Positions 28,453 through 40,001 of a DNA stretch of 64,000 bases are shown in pieces (the stretch's first letter is position 1; each line of letters opens with the position of its first letter). The stretch is taken from contig OY992540.1 of the NCBI GenBank assembly GCA_963921195.1, positions 37,192,971 to 37,256,970 of the forward strand. The letters are read 5' to 3'. The position numbers and the translations under genes were made by a program. The notes under the pieces were generated by a model. That model was not told the DNA's origin and searched no databases. It was given only the letters and a program-made list of their open reading frames with translations. The DNA comes from Pegoplata infirma. Taxonomy: Eukaryota > Arthropoda > Insecta > Diptera > Anthomyiidae.

Positions 28453-29598
28453 TAAAAGAAATGTATGGGGACCACCTTAAGGGTTAAAGATACATTGTAG
28501 GTATATTTGAAAAAAATGTTGGAATTAATAAAATAATGGAGGTCGGTCATACATTTGGCTCCACTAAGGACACTTTAGGGTAAGTTAGAATGGTAGGAAC
28601 AAATTTTTTAAAAATGCTTTGTATGGGAGCTCCCTTAGGAAGTGGAAATACGGGTAAGGTATGTTCAAGAAAAATGTTAGGGGCAGAAAATTATTGGAGG
28701 TTCGTCTCACATTGCACCCCTCCAGGGGCGTTTCTAGGGCAGTTGTGGGGCTTTTTGAGGATTTTTACCTCTTTATGCCCAACTTTGACCCCGATGAGGG
28801 GCCATATGGCCCCACCCCACCGCCCTAATTTTTTGGCTCGTGCTTTCTTTTTCGAACCTATAAAAATTAGAGGGTATCGCGGGTCGAAATCGAAAACTGG
28901 TTAACTATCCCACGCCTAATAGTGCAAATTGAAGAACCGTTTTTTGTGTTCCAAAGTTACAAAAATTTTTTTTTTTCATAGATATCCCACTCGCATCCCA
29001 CTAAGTGACCTCATAGCTCTTAAAGTAAATGACCTAAGCTTTCTTTTGAATCAAAAAAAAAAAAAAATGGGCTTAATTTGAGGAAAAAGTCAAAAAAGTT
29101 TTTGATTTTTAAGAAAAAAATCAAAAAAAATTTTTTTTCGAAAGACTGAAGAAATAGCTATCTTAACTATTTGGGACACATTTTGCTAAAAACAATAGGT
29201 AAAAAGTTACACGGATGAGAATAAACACCTCTTTGGCCAAAATATCAAATTTCGACCCCCTCTAACTCAGAGATTGGGTCTGAACTACTACTATCCAATA
29301 GGACTAACCTTGGTGCAAATTTCATCCCTATCGGAAGACATTGTGTCAATTGACACCCCAAATTTTTTTTATTTTTGAAAATAAGAACTTAACGAAGCCG
29401 AATATGGACACGACCTATGCACCAATGGGTAAGCCTTCAAAAAACCTTTTAATCTAAATAATATGTTCATATAATTTCTTTTGAAAAAATGTGAAAAAAT
29501 CCTCAAAACACAAACAAATCACTTTTTTTCCCATCCCCTTCGACCTGCTAAATGTGAGATTTGGCAGCTAAGAAAAAACAGGTAACTCTTATGTCCAG
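28453..29598. other. Repeat-derived stretch without a gene
   Basis: 28455-28640 holds GTATGGGGACCACCTTAAGGG and GTATGGGAGCTCCCTTAGG units seen also at 25.0, 37.0 and 52.0 kb. A 104-codon frame at 28590-28904 crosses these units and is judged spurious. 29520-29600 (ACCTGCTAAATGTGAGATTTGGC ... AACAGGTAACTCTTATGT) is the inverse of 52770-52830. Confidence 0.45.
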
Positions 29599-30371
29599 TT
29601 TCTCTATTACGAATTTTCATTTTCGTTCGTCCAAATGACATACGAAAATCAATTTGAGGTTCTGTATTGCGGATGTCATTTTAGTCGAACGAAAACGTAA
29701 AAGTTGTCATTTTTCTTCATATTTTTCCGTTTCTACAACACGAATTGAAATGTCAAAAACGCCAAAACCACACGAATGAAAAATACCATTCGTTAAGGAG
29801 TTTTTTGTGTAATATTTAACAAAATAAGTGAAAAATGTGAATTTATAACAAAAATAATTAATATTAATTTATAAAATTAAAAAATGTGAATGTTTTATAA
29901 CTAAATGCTTTGAAAAAAATGTATATTAAAACAAATCAGTGAAAAGAAGACGGATTTGACCAATTTATATTAACAATTTAAAAGCCACGGGTCATCATAC
30001 AAATTATTGTTTTCATTTGTTTTTTATTAAAATTGTATTAACTTTTTAGCTATAATAAATAAAAAAAACTCTGATTTGATTATAATTGTGTTTTTTTTAT
30101 AAACATGAAATTTGATCACCTGTTTTCTTTAGCTGATGTGTTGATGTGCCACTTCCTTTAGTTTAGATAATTTTTGTATGAAAAAAATAAACAAAAACTA
30201 AAAAAAAAACTTTGTGGCAATACTGTAATTTGACAAAATGTCAAGACAAACGTAACTAACGAAAAAAAATAACGTAATCAAACGAAAATGTTATGGAAAC
30301 TGATATCATTACGAATTCGTACGGGTAGCGTTCGTTCGTGTATTGTTTCGTCCGTTTAACAGAAACACCAT
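29599..30371. mobile_element. Possible TIR element, poorly bounded
   Basis: Left end CAGTTTCTCTATTACGAA and right end (reverse complement) GTGTTTCTGTTAAACGGAC are similar but not clean. Both ends repeat CGAACGAAAA / TTTCGTTCG words. No target duplication identified. Confidence 0.35.
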
Positions 30372-30399
30372 ATTAATTTCCTCCCCTCTTCCCATATAT

Positions 30400-30915
30400 A
30401 AGTTTCAGTAAAATCAGTGGGTGCCCTGTGTAAGACCTCCCTTGTAGGTCCAGAAATATTTGGAATACAATCAAATTTTATTAGGTTACCAAAGTATATG
30501 TTTAACACCTACAAGCAAAATTTTTCTAAACCATTTCCAATTTTCATGAATTTTGAGAGATTTATGTGAATATCGGGAAGGTGGATTGTATGCGGACTAC
30601 AATTAGGACTGGTCCGATTCTTTTAAAATTTAGAATGATGATTTTTAAATACGAAGTACGTTTGCCTGCTAAATTTCGTAAAGATATCTTTAATATTACT
30701 GTTGTTAGAGGCAATTAAGCCAAATTTAAGGGTCTAGGTCAAAACATGGACCATTTTTATCCCCAAAAAACCTTAGGTTTCAAATTTCAGCCAAATCGAT
30801 TGGTAATTACGACCTGCATCGTGTTTACACCATTTAAATGGACAAACCTACGGACGGACATCACTAAATAGACTCAAAATGTGATTCACATCAGTGATGT
30901 AGGGTATAAAAATAT
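30400..30915 (-). mobile_element. DINE-2-like fragment in reverse
   Basis: Shares with 15480-16080 the phrases GAGAGATTTATGTGAAT, ACCTGCATCGTGTTTACACCATTTA and GGACATCACTAAATAGACTC. It ends with GTGATGTAGGGTATAAAAA, a shortened 5' hairpin on the minus strand. The 3' hairpin is missing and an internal deletion removes the segment between GTGATTC and the 5' end. Confidence 0.75.
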
Positions 30916-32382
30916 TTAATTTATTTTTAACAAAAATGCAAAAAACTGTGAAAAATAGCGTTTTATTAAAGTTGGTTGGGGAACTTCCGCCACCCCACCC
31001 CATTGTCCGATTTTGCCATTTTTTGGGCCCCAAAAAAAACTCCAGTCTACATACAATACATATATTCTCCGTTAGCAATATTTCAGCAATTAAAAATTTA
31101 TGACCAAAGCAGTAGCAATTATGTGCAAGTGTGTGTGAACAAATAATTGATAATTTGCTAATGTGCATATTTGCAATTTTTGCAACGAATGGAAGTTAAA
31201 ATGTTAATATGTATTTTAATTTTATTAAACTTACTACTACTATATACAGTAAATTGCATTTTGAAGGCCATTTTGAAAATATTTACATCTGTATTTATGA
31301 CGGTTCAAGAATACCACATGTGTGCCTGCATAAAAACAAACCTCTACCTACAGTAAGCTAAATAAAACAACTTACATGCACCATGATTTTGCATCAATTC
31401 TAAAAATGTCGTTAATTATGTGGTAAACAAAAAAAAAAAAAAAACAAATCTTGTTTTAGTAATAATTTCAAGCTGCCAAAAAAACTAGATTTGTGTTTTT
31501 ATATTAACACTTGTAAATTTGAAGTTTTTCAAATATTTTTTGGTATTTAATTTGAAATGGATTTGAATGAATGCTGTGGTGTGGTGTTGCATTGATAATG
31601 ACAAAGAGGCCAATGTGATTTAAAATAACATGTTTACAAGTTTAACAATTTTTATTTCGATAGTTGCAATCAACATAAATGACTATCAAATTTAAATTGT
31701 TTACAGATTTAATGGTACAAGTCAAAATTAAAAAAACAAAGGTAAAAAAGTTAAATTCGGTATTGTCGAATGTATAGATACCCTCAACAAGGCCCTTTTT
31801 AAGTGATAATAAATTTTCTAACGTGAAAAAAATAAAAATTTTATTTGAAACTATTTTGTTTTGTGTAAAAAAAGGTTTTTTTATAGTAATTTTTGAAAAA
31901 AAAAAATTACTAAATTTTTTTTGAGTGTAAAATTTTTTCGAGTGTGTTTTTTTTTAGTGTAAAAATATTTGTGAGTGACAAAAATACGTTGTAAAATATT
32001 TTTGTGACCTGCCAATGTTTTTAAAACATGTTTAACGGATTTTCAACACGTGAATTTAAGGTGAAACTTATCTGAAATTCACGGTTTTGCTAATAACTTT
32101 TGAACCACTGCACTATAGGAAATTTTACCCATTTTTTGGCCAAAAGTCAAAATTAAAATTTTTGCAAACATTATTTTTTTTCACATTAATATAAGAAAAA
32201 CTTAACAAAGTAAACAATTATTTCCAAATTTTTCGACAGAATTGATGTACTGTCACTTTATCAGTAGTTTTTCTTGCAATTTCTTACTTAGTTATAAAAT
32301 AACGATTGAGAGCAGCGAATTTTGTGATAGCTTCTAACAAAAGTTTTTATATTAAGAATTTATAGTTTTTAAAAACTAAAAA
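30916..32382. other. Gene-free stretch with DINE scraps
   Basis: 31737-31795 (AAAAAAGTTAAATTCGGTATTGTCGAATG, ATACCCTCAAC) is a worn, reversed DINE-1 3' end. 32080-32140 shares AATAACTTTTGAACCACTG with 36260. Frames at 30848-31168 and 31171-31356 show no motif. Confidence 0.45.
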
Positions 32383-32401
32383 ATGGAAAATAATGTCAAA
32401 G
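32383..32401 (+). other. Possible first coding exon (MENNVK) with splice donor
   Basis: CTAAAAAATGGAAAATAATGTCAAAG is followed by GTGAGTAC, a consensus donor. The start context AAAAATGG is good. The exon holds 19 coding bases and ends in phase 1. Upstream DNA (32230-32380) is of higher complexity than the flanking repeats, with TTATCAGTAG resembling an initiator. A terminal exon of matching phase lies at 49780. Very short exons arise by chance, so this is a lead only. Confidence 0.25.
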
Positions 32402-32861
32402 GTGAGTACTTTAATGATAAATAGTGAAATGTTGGTGAACTCATCAATTAGATCGATTTTATTGGAAAAATTGAAGTGACCTTAAGATGAACTTATTGAA
32501 GTATGAATTGGAATTTTATTTTGACTTTAAAAAAAATGATAGCATATGTTAGCTATAAAACCATAAAAGTTCTCTAGGACAATCAATTACCTTCCGAATT
32601 TAAAAAATTTCAAGGTCGGATATGTGCAAACTTTTTTTTTATACCCATTTTTCCAGGTGACTACTGAGTGCCAAATTCAGAGTTATTTAATACATGGCGA
32701 GAGAAATAAAGCAGAGGTGGATAAGGAGCCGCTACCATTTCTTTTCATACATTGCTGACCATTTCTTTTCATACATTGCTGAGAGTGAATGTTTCGAAAA
32801 CTTTAAACAATATAAAAAGGAGGAATTAAGAATGTTTTGTTCAAATATAAATGTGAAAAGG
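32402..32861. other. Gene-free stretch, possible intron start
   Basis: Ordinary-complexity DNA. A tandem 24-bp duplication (ACCATTTCTTTTCATACATTGCTG) lies at 32736-32783. A polypyrimidine-AG site at 32660 is followed at once by a stop and is not called. Confidence 0.4.
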
Positions 32862-33182
32862 CCCGAGTAAAAATAAACATATATAACAATATATAACTTG
32901 ATACAAACATAATAAATCTTATATGATTATACATCCCGTGAGGTATTTTCTATTTTTTTTAAATGCAGTCATATGTTGTAACATATAATTTAATCATGAT
33001 TCGGATTAAAAGGTATACGGTTGATGTAAATATATGAAATAATATTAGGGCCAATACAAAATCTGTTTTTCTGTATAATTTAATATAAAATTATATATAG
33101 CTTATTCTGTTTCATATATAAATGTTTTCAATTAAATGTTTCCAATTAACAAAAAATGTTCTAAGTTTTTTAAGCAAAGTAT
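32862..33182 (+). mobile_element. CCCGAGTAAAAAT element, copy 2 (partial)
   Basis: Left terminus CCCGAGTAAAAATAAACATA through CTAAGTTTTTTAAGCAAAGTAT, then cut directly by the left terminus of copy 3. Either a tandem partial duplication or end-to-end insertion. Confidence 0.75.
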
Positions 33183-35439
33183 CCGAGTAAAAATAAACAT
33201 ATATTACAATATATAACTTGATACAAACATAATAAATTATATATGATTATACATCCCTGAGATATTTTCTAAATTTTTTTAATGCAGTCATATGTAGTAA
33301 TATATAATTTAATCACGATTCGGATTAAAAGGTGTACGGTTGATATAATTATATAAAATTATATGAGGGTCAATACAAAATTTGTTTTTCTGTATAATTT
33401 AACATAACATTATATATAGCTTATTCTGTTCCATATAAAACTATATATGTTTCCAATTAACAAAAAATGTTCTAAGTTTTTTAAAATGTTCCTAAACATT
33501 TCCTTGTTAGGGTTATGTATATCACCTATCTGGTTCGAAGCGTACCCAAACATTTTTTTGTTTTTGAAAATTATATGTTTGGTGAATGTATCGTTGACCT
33601 GTGGTGTATCTCAACCCAAACCAAAAAACACCAGGATTTTATATGTTTTTGTGCAATTAGATCTAATTAGATCCACCAATATAAGGCAATGTCTGGTCAA
33701 AACTCGGATGAAATCAAATCATATTTTATACAAGTAGATCTTTTTTAATGCAAAAACATCCACCATTATTCGGATCAAATTGCGTATTAATATATATTGT
33801 GTCATATATCATTATATATTGCATCCAGTGTTGGTTACCGTTACCCTTTCAATACCGTTACCGATTAAAAACCCTTTAATATTGACTACCGTTACCGTTA
33901 CCAATACCGAAATAAAAATTTTTAAATACCGTTACCGATAAAAAACCGTTACCTTTATTCGGATTTTTACCGGTATTATATCGGTTTTGTTTCGGTTGCA
34001 TTTATATTACATGTTTTATTTTTTTGTGGATTTAAAACATATTAAAATGTTTTTTATATATTTAAAATAAAAAAAATTTTGTTTGTTTATTGCCAATCCA
34101 ACCAATGATCTTATTCGCAATTAACTAAATTCGAATATCGGTCTTGGACCTCATTAAGATTTTATAATTTTTTGATCAGTGATTGATTGTAAGCGATGTT
34201 CGTCTTTCCGTCTACACAATACGATCCAAAATAAACAAGCTACTCTGCTGGTACGAATATGTCTTATGGTCATAGGCTGATTAAGTTCCGAAATGGGAAA
34301 ATCGGACCAGATGAAAAAAAGTTTCCTCTGACAAACTTACAAATCCCCAGAAAAACATATTTTATTTAAGTTTTTTGTCTATTTGTATAGAAAATGAAAC
34401 ATTTTTATGCCGTGTGAAGTTCGTTGACCAAGATGATGGGACCGTTCGAGAAAAAAAAATATTAGAAAATGCGATTTTTTTCTTTCCGAACCTTTTGGGG
34501 GCTTGGCAAATAAAATTGGTTTATTTATGCGTAAATATAAATAAAATTAATTTCTTAACATCTATGGCGAGAGGAAAGGTATCCCTCCGATACCGCCCGC
34601 CCCCTTAAAAAAACATCCCCTGAAAAATCTTTGCGAAGTTTTTTTTATCCCTGCCGATTTTTTTTAACAACAGGACAAACAATTTTGATCATTAAAATCA
34701 GCAGATTTTTCAGCTGTCTTGACGGTTTTTTCAGCAGATTCCACCTGGATTATCCAGACATAAATTTAGCAAACCGCGTCAGCTATAATCAGCAGATTTC
34801 TCTTATGGCTCAAAATGCAGACTTTTTTGCTTATTGGACAAAGGTGTCTATACGAACATGAGTTCGTATTTGTTGAATTACAATATTGCGTGAATATTTC
34901 AATTTTATTCTGAGTTAAATCATAGTATATAATACTAATAGAAATGAAGGGCTTATTGTAAAAACTCGATAAGCAACATTTCATTTTATGGTGGTTTTTG
35001 CCCTAAAACTTTTGAAATAATGTAGAAAATAGAGCTTTTGCAGAACTTTCATTTTCAAGATACTTGCACGAAGGGTTTGAAGCAAGACTTCTGCCAAAAA
35101 TTTGTCAATGGAACATAAGTAGAAGGTAAAAAACACCAAAAATTAAGCCCTTCAAATATAAATATGTATAGAAAATGTAAAGAATTAACCAGTTTTTTTA
35201 ATTTTTTTAAAAAATTTTTTTATTTTTTACGCGTTTTTAACAAATTTGTGACTTGTTAACATTTTATTTATAATACCGGTACGTACCGGTTAACGGTTCA
35301 CCGTTACCGAAATAATCGAAAATACCGTTACCTTTACCGTTACCGATATAAAAAATATGTAATACCAATACCGTTACCGATACCGTTATTCGTTTCGGTT
35401 GCCAACCCTGATTGCATCATATAAAAATTTTTACTCGGG
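33183..35439 (+). mobile_element. CCCGAGTAAAAAT element, copy 3, split by hAT
   Basis: Left end CCGAGTAAAAATAAACATAT; right end ATATAAAAATTTTTACTCGGG after the hAT element (33826-35410) is removed. The element proper is about 670 bp and aligns with copy 1. The frame at 33447-33737 parallels one in copy 1 but has no recognisable domain. Confidence 0.75.
33826..35410. mobile_element. hAT-type element with ACCGTTACCG subterminal repeats
   Basis: 1,585 bp; 8-bp duplication ATTGCATC (33818-33825, 35411-35418), confirmed by the empty site at 19684-19691 in copy 1 (ATTGTATC). Ends CAGTGTTGGTTACCG and, reverse complemented, CAGGGTTGGCAACCG, the usual hAT CA(G)NG form. About 15 TACCGTTACCG words are crowded within 200 bp of each end, on both strands. 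The interior (34080-35230) includes a scrap of DINE-like text (GAATATCGGTCTTGGACC) and no transposase. Frames at 34375 and 34631 show no hAT domain. Confidence 0.92.
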
Positions 35440-35822
35440 GGATTAAAAGTTGTAGGAGTTTGAAAATTTTTGAAAGACAGCATGCTGTTTGGCTTAAAGG
35501 CAATACTTGGCTAAAAAAAACTTGAAACGCAGCCTGCCTCCACTTAATCGAAACCTGGGCGACCGCAATTAACTTTTTTGTCAAAATCTGCGAGAACAAA
35601 AATACGAGTTACAGCAGAAATCTCTAAAGATCTAAATAGGGAAGTTGAGCCCCTAGCTCTTGCATCATCTACGGCTGCCCGTAGTGGCATTTTGAAATGT
35701 AGTTGACGACTTGGAACTCAAAAATAAAATTTTTGAATAAAATCCTTATTAAAAAATAGATTTGTTTGACACTTCTTAACATTGTTAAAATAAATTTCTA
35801 CTGTTATCTTCGAAAGTTAGTG
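35440..35822. other. Short gene-free stretch
   Basis: No repeat family or coding signal recognised. Confidence 0.4.
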
Positions 35823-35824
35823 TA

Positions 35825-35983
35825 CACTCAAAAAAAAAATATTGTAAAAACAGTTTAGAAAACCATATAATCTATCAAGGATCTAAAAAATCTTAGATGC
35901 GGCAACTTATAACCCGGGAACCCTGTTTGGAACTAATTATTAGGTAATTTTTTAGGTAACTTTACTAATTTTGTTTTTGAGTG
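35825..35983. mobile_element. Small TA-flanked MITE (CACTCAAAAA)
   Basis: 159 bp, TA on both sides (35823-35824, 35984-35985), termini CACTCAAAAAAAAAA and CACTCAAAAACAAAA. Shares its terminus with the elements at 3410, 22943 and 52909 but not their interior. Confidence 0.8.
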
Positions 35984-35989
35984 TATGAA

Positions 35990-36464
35990 AACCTTTAAGA
36001 GTCACTCCCTCCCTCTAAAGAGTCTTCCAAAAGTCAAATAAAAAAAATCAGTTAAATCGGTCCAGCCGTTTGGCTGTAAATAATTTTGGCCAAAAAAAGG
36101 GTAAAATTTCCAATAGTGCACTGGACCGATTTGTCTGAAATTCAATACGAACCAGGCCAGGGGAATGCAAAATATATATGCTAAGCATTAGCATCCTCAG
36201 AATTCCCTTTCGAAAGTTACCGTGTTTTTTTTTTCGTAAATTCACGAAAAACCCTCTTTTGCTGATAACTTTTGAACCACCGAACTGAGCCGATTTCGCT
36301 GGATTGCAACCTGACCAGGTAAATGCCCAATATATATCGGAAACTTCAGGAGCCTCCGTAAAGTCTTTCAAAAAATAGAGTGTTTTCAACAGACAGACGG
36401 GCAGACGGACAGACGGACGGACATCGCTAGATCGTCTTAAAATCGATCGACGATCATGAATATA
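35990..36464 (-). mobile_element. DINE-1-like fragment in reverse
   Basis: GTCAGTTAAATCGGTCCAGCCG-type text, TTTTGGCCAAAAAAAGG, then GACAGACGGGCAGACGGACAGACGG, ACATCGCTAGATCGTC and GATCATGAATATA, where a TGGGGCATTCC element begins. The 5' end beyond that insertion is not seen. The 202-codon minus-strand frame at 36048-36656 crosses DINE and the inserted element and is spurious. Confidence 0.75.
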
Positions 36465-36960
36465 TGGGGCATTCCATGTCAAATCGGACACTTTGAAATT
36501 TTTTTTTTTAGATTTTCCCAATTTGTTGACAGTTTTTAGTACCCTTCGAAAACTCCTTCGTGGTAAATTTTCAGATTTTTTTGATGACCCGTTCAAAAGA
36601 TATCGAATTTTTAAAAATTGGTAGTTTGTTCCTTTACTCAAACTTCTTTTACTCATAACTTCTTAAATAATGGTCCAAATTTAAATTTTTTTTTCAAAAT
36701 ATTTGTTTTTTACGTACTTTAAAAAAAAATCCCAAAAAATTATTAAAAGCGCTCTAGTATACGATTTTCAAGTTTTAAAATTTAAATCTCATTTTTGAAA
36801 ATGTTTGTTCTCTTCGACTTTTTGGAAATTTTTTGGTGTAAAACTTCTATCGATTCTAAAAATTTTTTGCCCAGGAGGATCATGGGATAACGATTATTAC
36901 TATTTTTTAAAATTTTTTTAAAAAAAATTATTGTAATTTTCCAATCTTAAAATCATTTCT
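36465..36960. mobile_element. TGGGGCATTCCATG element, left part
   Basis: Starts TGGGGCATTCCATGTC after TA in the DINE-1 TATATA tract. The first 90 bp match 63909-64000 almost exactly. Its matching right terminus is not found downstream, so it is truncated or interrupted; 36960 is where the sequence changes to the units described next. Confidence 0.6.
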
Positions 36961-37425
36961 ACTGCTGCAACGGTGAGTCATAGAGGGGTCCTTTATAAAA
37001 CCGACCCCCATTAATTTTTACGTCTTAACATTTCTTTGGAACAAACTATTACCCTATATCCAATTTCTAAGGGGGCTCCCACACAAAACGACATTTTTTA
37101 AAATGTGCTCCAACCGCTCTAACTGCCATAATAGTGCCCTTAGAGCAACAAAATGTATGACTGACCCACAATATTTTTTTTGTGCAAACATTTTCTCTGA
37201 ACACACCTACCCTCTATCTTTAAGGCGGTCCCCATACAATTTTTTTTTTTTTTTAATTTAATCCGATTCTACCGGTCCAATGGTGCGTCCGAGAGGGGTC
37301 ATTAGTGAGACCGACCCCCATTTATTTTTACCCTACAACATTTTTTAAAATATACCTACGCCCTATCTCCACTTCCTAAGTAGGCTCCCATATTTATATA
37401 AAATTTGCTCCAACTGTTAGATAAT
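36960..37425. repeat. Diverged tandem units of about 150-200 bp
   Basis: At least three units with ACCGACCCCCATTAATTTTTAC, CTATATCCAATTTCTAAGGGGGCTCCC and GCTCCAACCGCTCTAACTGCC. More units occur at 51880-52560 and, inverted, at 25.0 and 28.5 kb. Probably internal repeats of a DINE-related element. Confidence 0.65.
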
Positions 37426-38182
37426 TTTTCTATAAAAGAAATCTTTTTTTTTGCTACAGGAAAAATGTCTAAGAATCTCAGACTTTTACTTTATGAAAAA
37501 TGTCCCGGAGTCTAAAAATTTTTTTATATGAAAAATGTCTCAGAATCTGAGACTTTTTATATTGGGAAAATGTCTTAGAACCTGGAATTTGTTCAATAGT
37601 AAAAATGTCTTAGAATCTGAGTATATTTCTGTAGGAAAAATGTCTCAGAAAATGTTTCAAAATCTTAAGACTATTTCTAAAGAAGGAATGTTTCAGAAAA
37701 TAATACATTTTCTTTAGGAGAAATGACTCAGAATTAAGGTAGAAAAAGGGTTTTAGAATAGATAGATCTCTTAAGAAAGGCGTTTTTGTGTAGGAAGAAC
37801 GTTTCGTAATCTCAAACATTTTCTGTAGAAAAAACATCTCAGCATTCGACAATTATTCTAAAGAAAAAATTTTTAGATTGTAAAAATCTTTTAATAGGAA
37901 AAAAAAAACTCAGAACCCGAGAAGTCTTTATGCACGAATTTTTTTAAATGTTAGAATTTTTCGGTGGGAAAAATAGCTCAGTATATGGGAATTTTTCTTC
38001 ATGAACGTGTATCGGAATCTTAAAATTTTTTCATAGCAAGAATTTCCCAAAATGCTAAAAGCTGTTTTGGGCAAAATTCTACAGAACCTCTGAATTTTTT
38101 TGGAAAAATATCACAGAATCCTAAAATTTTCCTCTAAGCAAAATGTCTCAGAAAACTTTCTGGATGAAATATGTCTCAAATC
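37426..38182. repeat. Degenerate 35-bp-type satellite
   Basis: Repeats of AAAAATGTCTCAGAATCTGAGACTTTTT with TCTATAG/TCTTTAG spacers, strongly diverged from the array at 1-535 but sharing its two core words. The hAT element starting at 38183 is inserted in it. Confidence 0.8.
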
Positions 38183-38375
38183 TAGAGTATCCAAAAAACT
38201 GCCGATTTTCAAAAACCGGTTTTCGGTTTATTCGAAAAATCTAAAATGTAAAAAACCGGTGCCGGTTTCGGATTATATATAAAAAACCGGTCAACCGGTT
38301 TTTTCCGGTTTTTTGATAGTTTTAGATATTTATTTAAAAAAAACGAAATTTGTTATTTAAATAGAAGGAAATAAG

Positions 38376-39333
38376 CAGAGCTTCGAAGAATGAAATCCTT
38401 TTCGAATGAATTCTCCAAAAAATCCATTCAATTTTTGTAGTCAGTGAATGCATTCGATTACACGACAAAAAGTCCAAAATCATTTTTGTAGCTCGTAGCT
38501 CATGACCGCCAAATACCCGAAAGCCCTCCGAGTAATGGTTTTTTAGTTATCCAGTTTTGAATATTTTGTCGTGTCGGCAGTATTTAGCGAGATATGCGCA
38601 TTTAAAAATTTTCGGGAATGTCAATTTTTCTAGATTCAAAATTTGGGCCCATTGGGGTCAACACATGTGAAGAGTGTCGGCGATACCACAGACTAATACA
38701 GACTCGACAAATATGACAGGTGTCAAAAAAGTATTTTTTGACCATATGGTTAATATTTTAAAATTATTCTACGAATTAGGTTAGAAAGAGAAAACTGATA
38801 TAACGCGTCATAAGAAAAATGGATGCCATATCGGTTTTTGTTGTTTCACTCACTCCTAAGTTGTAGAAAGTGTTGCCATGTTAGCGTAAAACGGACTAAA
38901 AACCGCTGTGTTTTCTCCTAAAATCGCTTAGTTTTCCCCATTTTTTCTTACAAAACTCTACTGTCGAGTCTGTATATAGTCTGTGGTGATACTATGGAAA
39001 AAAATTGCCCCATCTTGGTTAGTTTTTTTTTACGTTTTTTATGCAATAAATGAATAAGCCATTCGAGTTTTTAAATTGAATGAAAAGAAAATCGATTGCA
39101 TTCGCAATGGAATGCACTCGATTTTTAAAAGTCGAATGAAAAAAAAAAAAATAGAATGCATTCAGTTTTTGAAAGTCGAATGAAAAATAAATCGATTGCA
39201 TTCGATATTTATAAATCGAATGAGTCTAAAGTGAATTCATTCAATTCGTTAAAATGTGATTGGGGAATGCAATCACTAAATTTTCATTCAGAATGCCAAA
39301 TCGAATTAAGGAATGAAATCCTTCGAAGCTCTG
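38376..39333. mobile_element. Nested hAT-type element (CAGAGCTTCGAAG)
   Basis: 958 bp; near-perfect 8-bp duplication GAAATAAG / AAAATAAG (38368-38375, 39334-39341). Termini CAGAGCTTCGAAG match exactly. GAATGCATTCGATT-type words repeat near both ends. Its centre (38490-38690) is homologous to the arms of the palindrome at 52909 (CGGCAGTATTTAGCGAGATATG, GGGCCCATTGGGGTC), so the two elements share captured or ancestral sequence. Confidence 0.85.
38685..38987. mobile_element. Innermost 303-bp MITE (ACCACAGACTA)
   Basis: Inserted in the nested hAT. Termini ACCACAGACTAATACAGAC / ACCACAGACTATATACAGAC. The related uninterrupted text CGGCGATACTATGG at 53458 shows the empty site and gives a 3-bp duplication GAT. 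Family uncertain. Confidence 0.7.
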
Positions 39334-40001
39334 AAAATAAGATACAAAATTATTTTGTTAACTTCACTTAAAATATAAAAAACCGATTGGTTCTATATTC
39401 TAAAATAATCAGGGTATTCACTTCAGAAAATTTTGGCCCTTGCAACAGTGCAATATTGCAACTTAAAAAAAAAATGTTAATAAAATTTATTTTTTTTTAT
39501 TACCTTTTATATGATGCGTCGTTACAAAAAAATATTCGCAATTTATTTTGATAGTAATACAATTGCTTCTATTCACAAAGAAACTAGCAAAAAAGTTGCT
39601 ATTTTGAAATTGCGCAATTTTGCAACACTAAAATTTTTGACGTTTATTCCATTAATGTTTTAGAAATAAAAAGCAATTTTTAAGTTTTGGTTGTGTTAGA
39701 GTTTTTGATTATTTTCAATAAATTTGATTTTTGCTAAAAATTCACGTTCGACATTTGTTTTGCAAAATATCGCTTAAAATTTTGGACCAAAATCGCTACC
39801 AAATTTTTCTATAAATTTCAAAGTGACACCAATGTTTTTGGGTTTTCATAAAAAAATAAACCGGTTAAACCGACTTAAAAACATCGGTCTTTTGAATAAC
39901 CGAATTTGAATAAAAACCGAAACCGGCCGGGTTTTAGAAAATGAAAAAACTGGTCCACCGGTTTTCGGTTTCGGTTTTGGATACTCTACTCAAATCTGAT
40001 A

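Larger units (their letters stand above)
38183..39988. mobile_element. hAT-type element with ACCGGTTTTCGG repeats
   Basis: 1,806 bp; 8-bp duplication CTCAAATC (38175-38182, 39989-39996); perfect 14-bp termini TAGAGTATCCAAAA. The first 120 and last 130 bp are crowded with ACCGGTTTTCGGTTT-type words in both orientations. A second hAT element (38376-39333) is nested inside. No transposase frame. Confidence 0.93.

Noticed and set aside
28590..28904. 104-codon plus-strand frame
   Set aside because: Runs through DINE-associated repeat units found in several places and both orientations.
36048..36656. 202-codon minus-strand frame
   Set aside because: Crosses a DINE-1 fragment and the inserted TA-flanked element; no domain.
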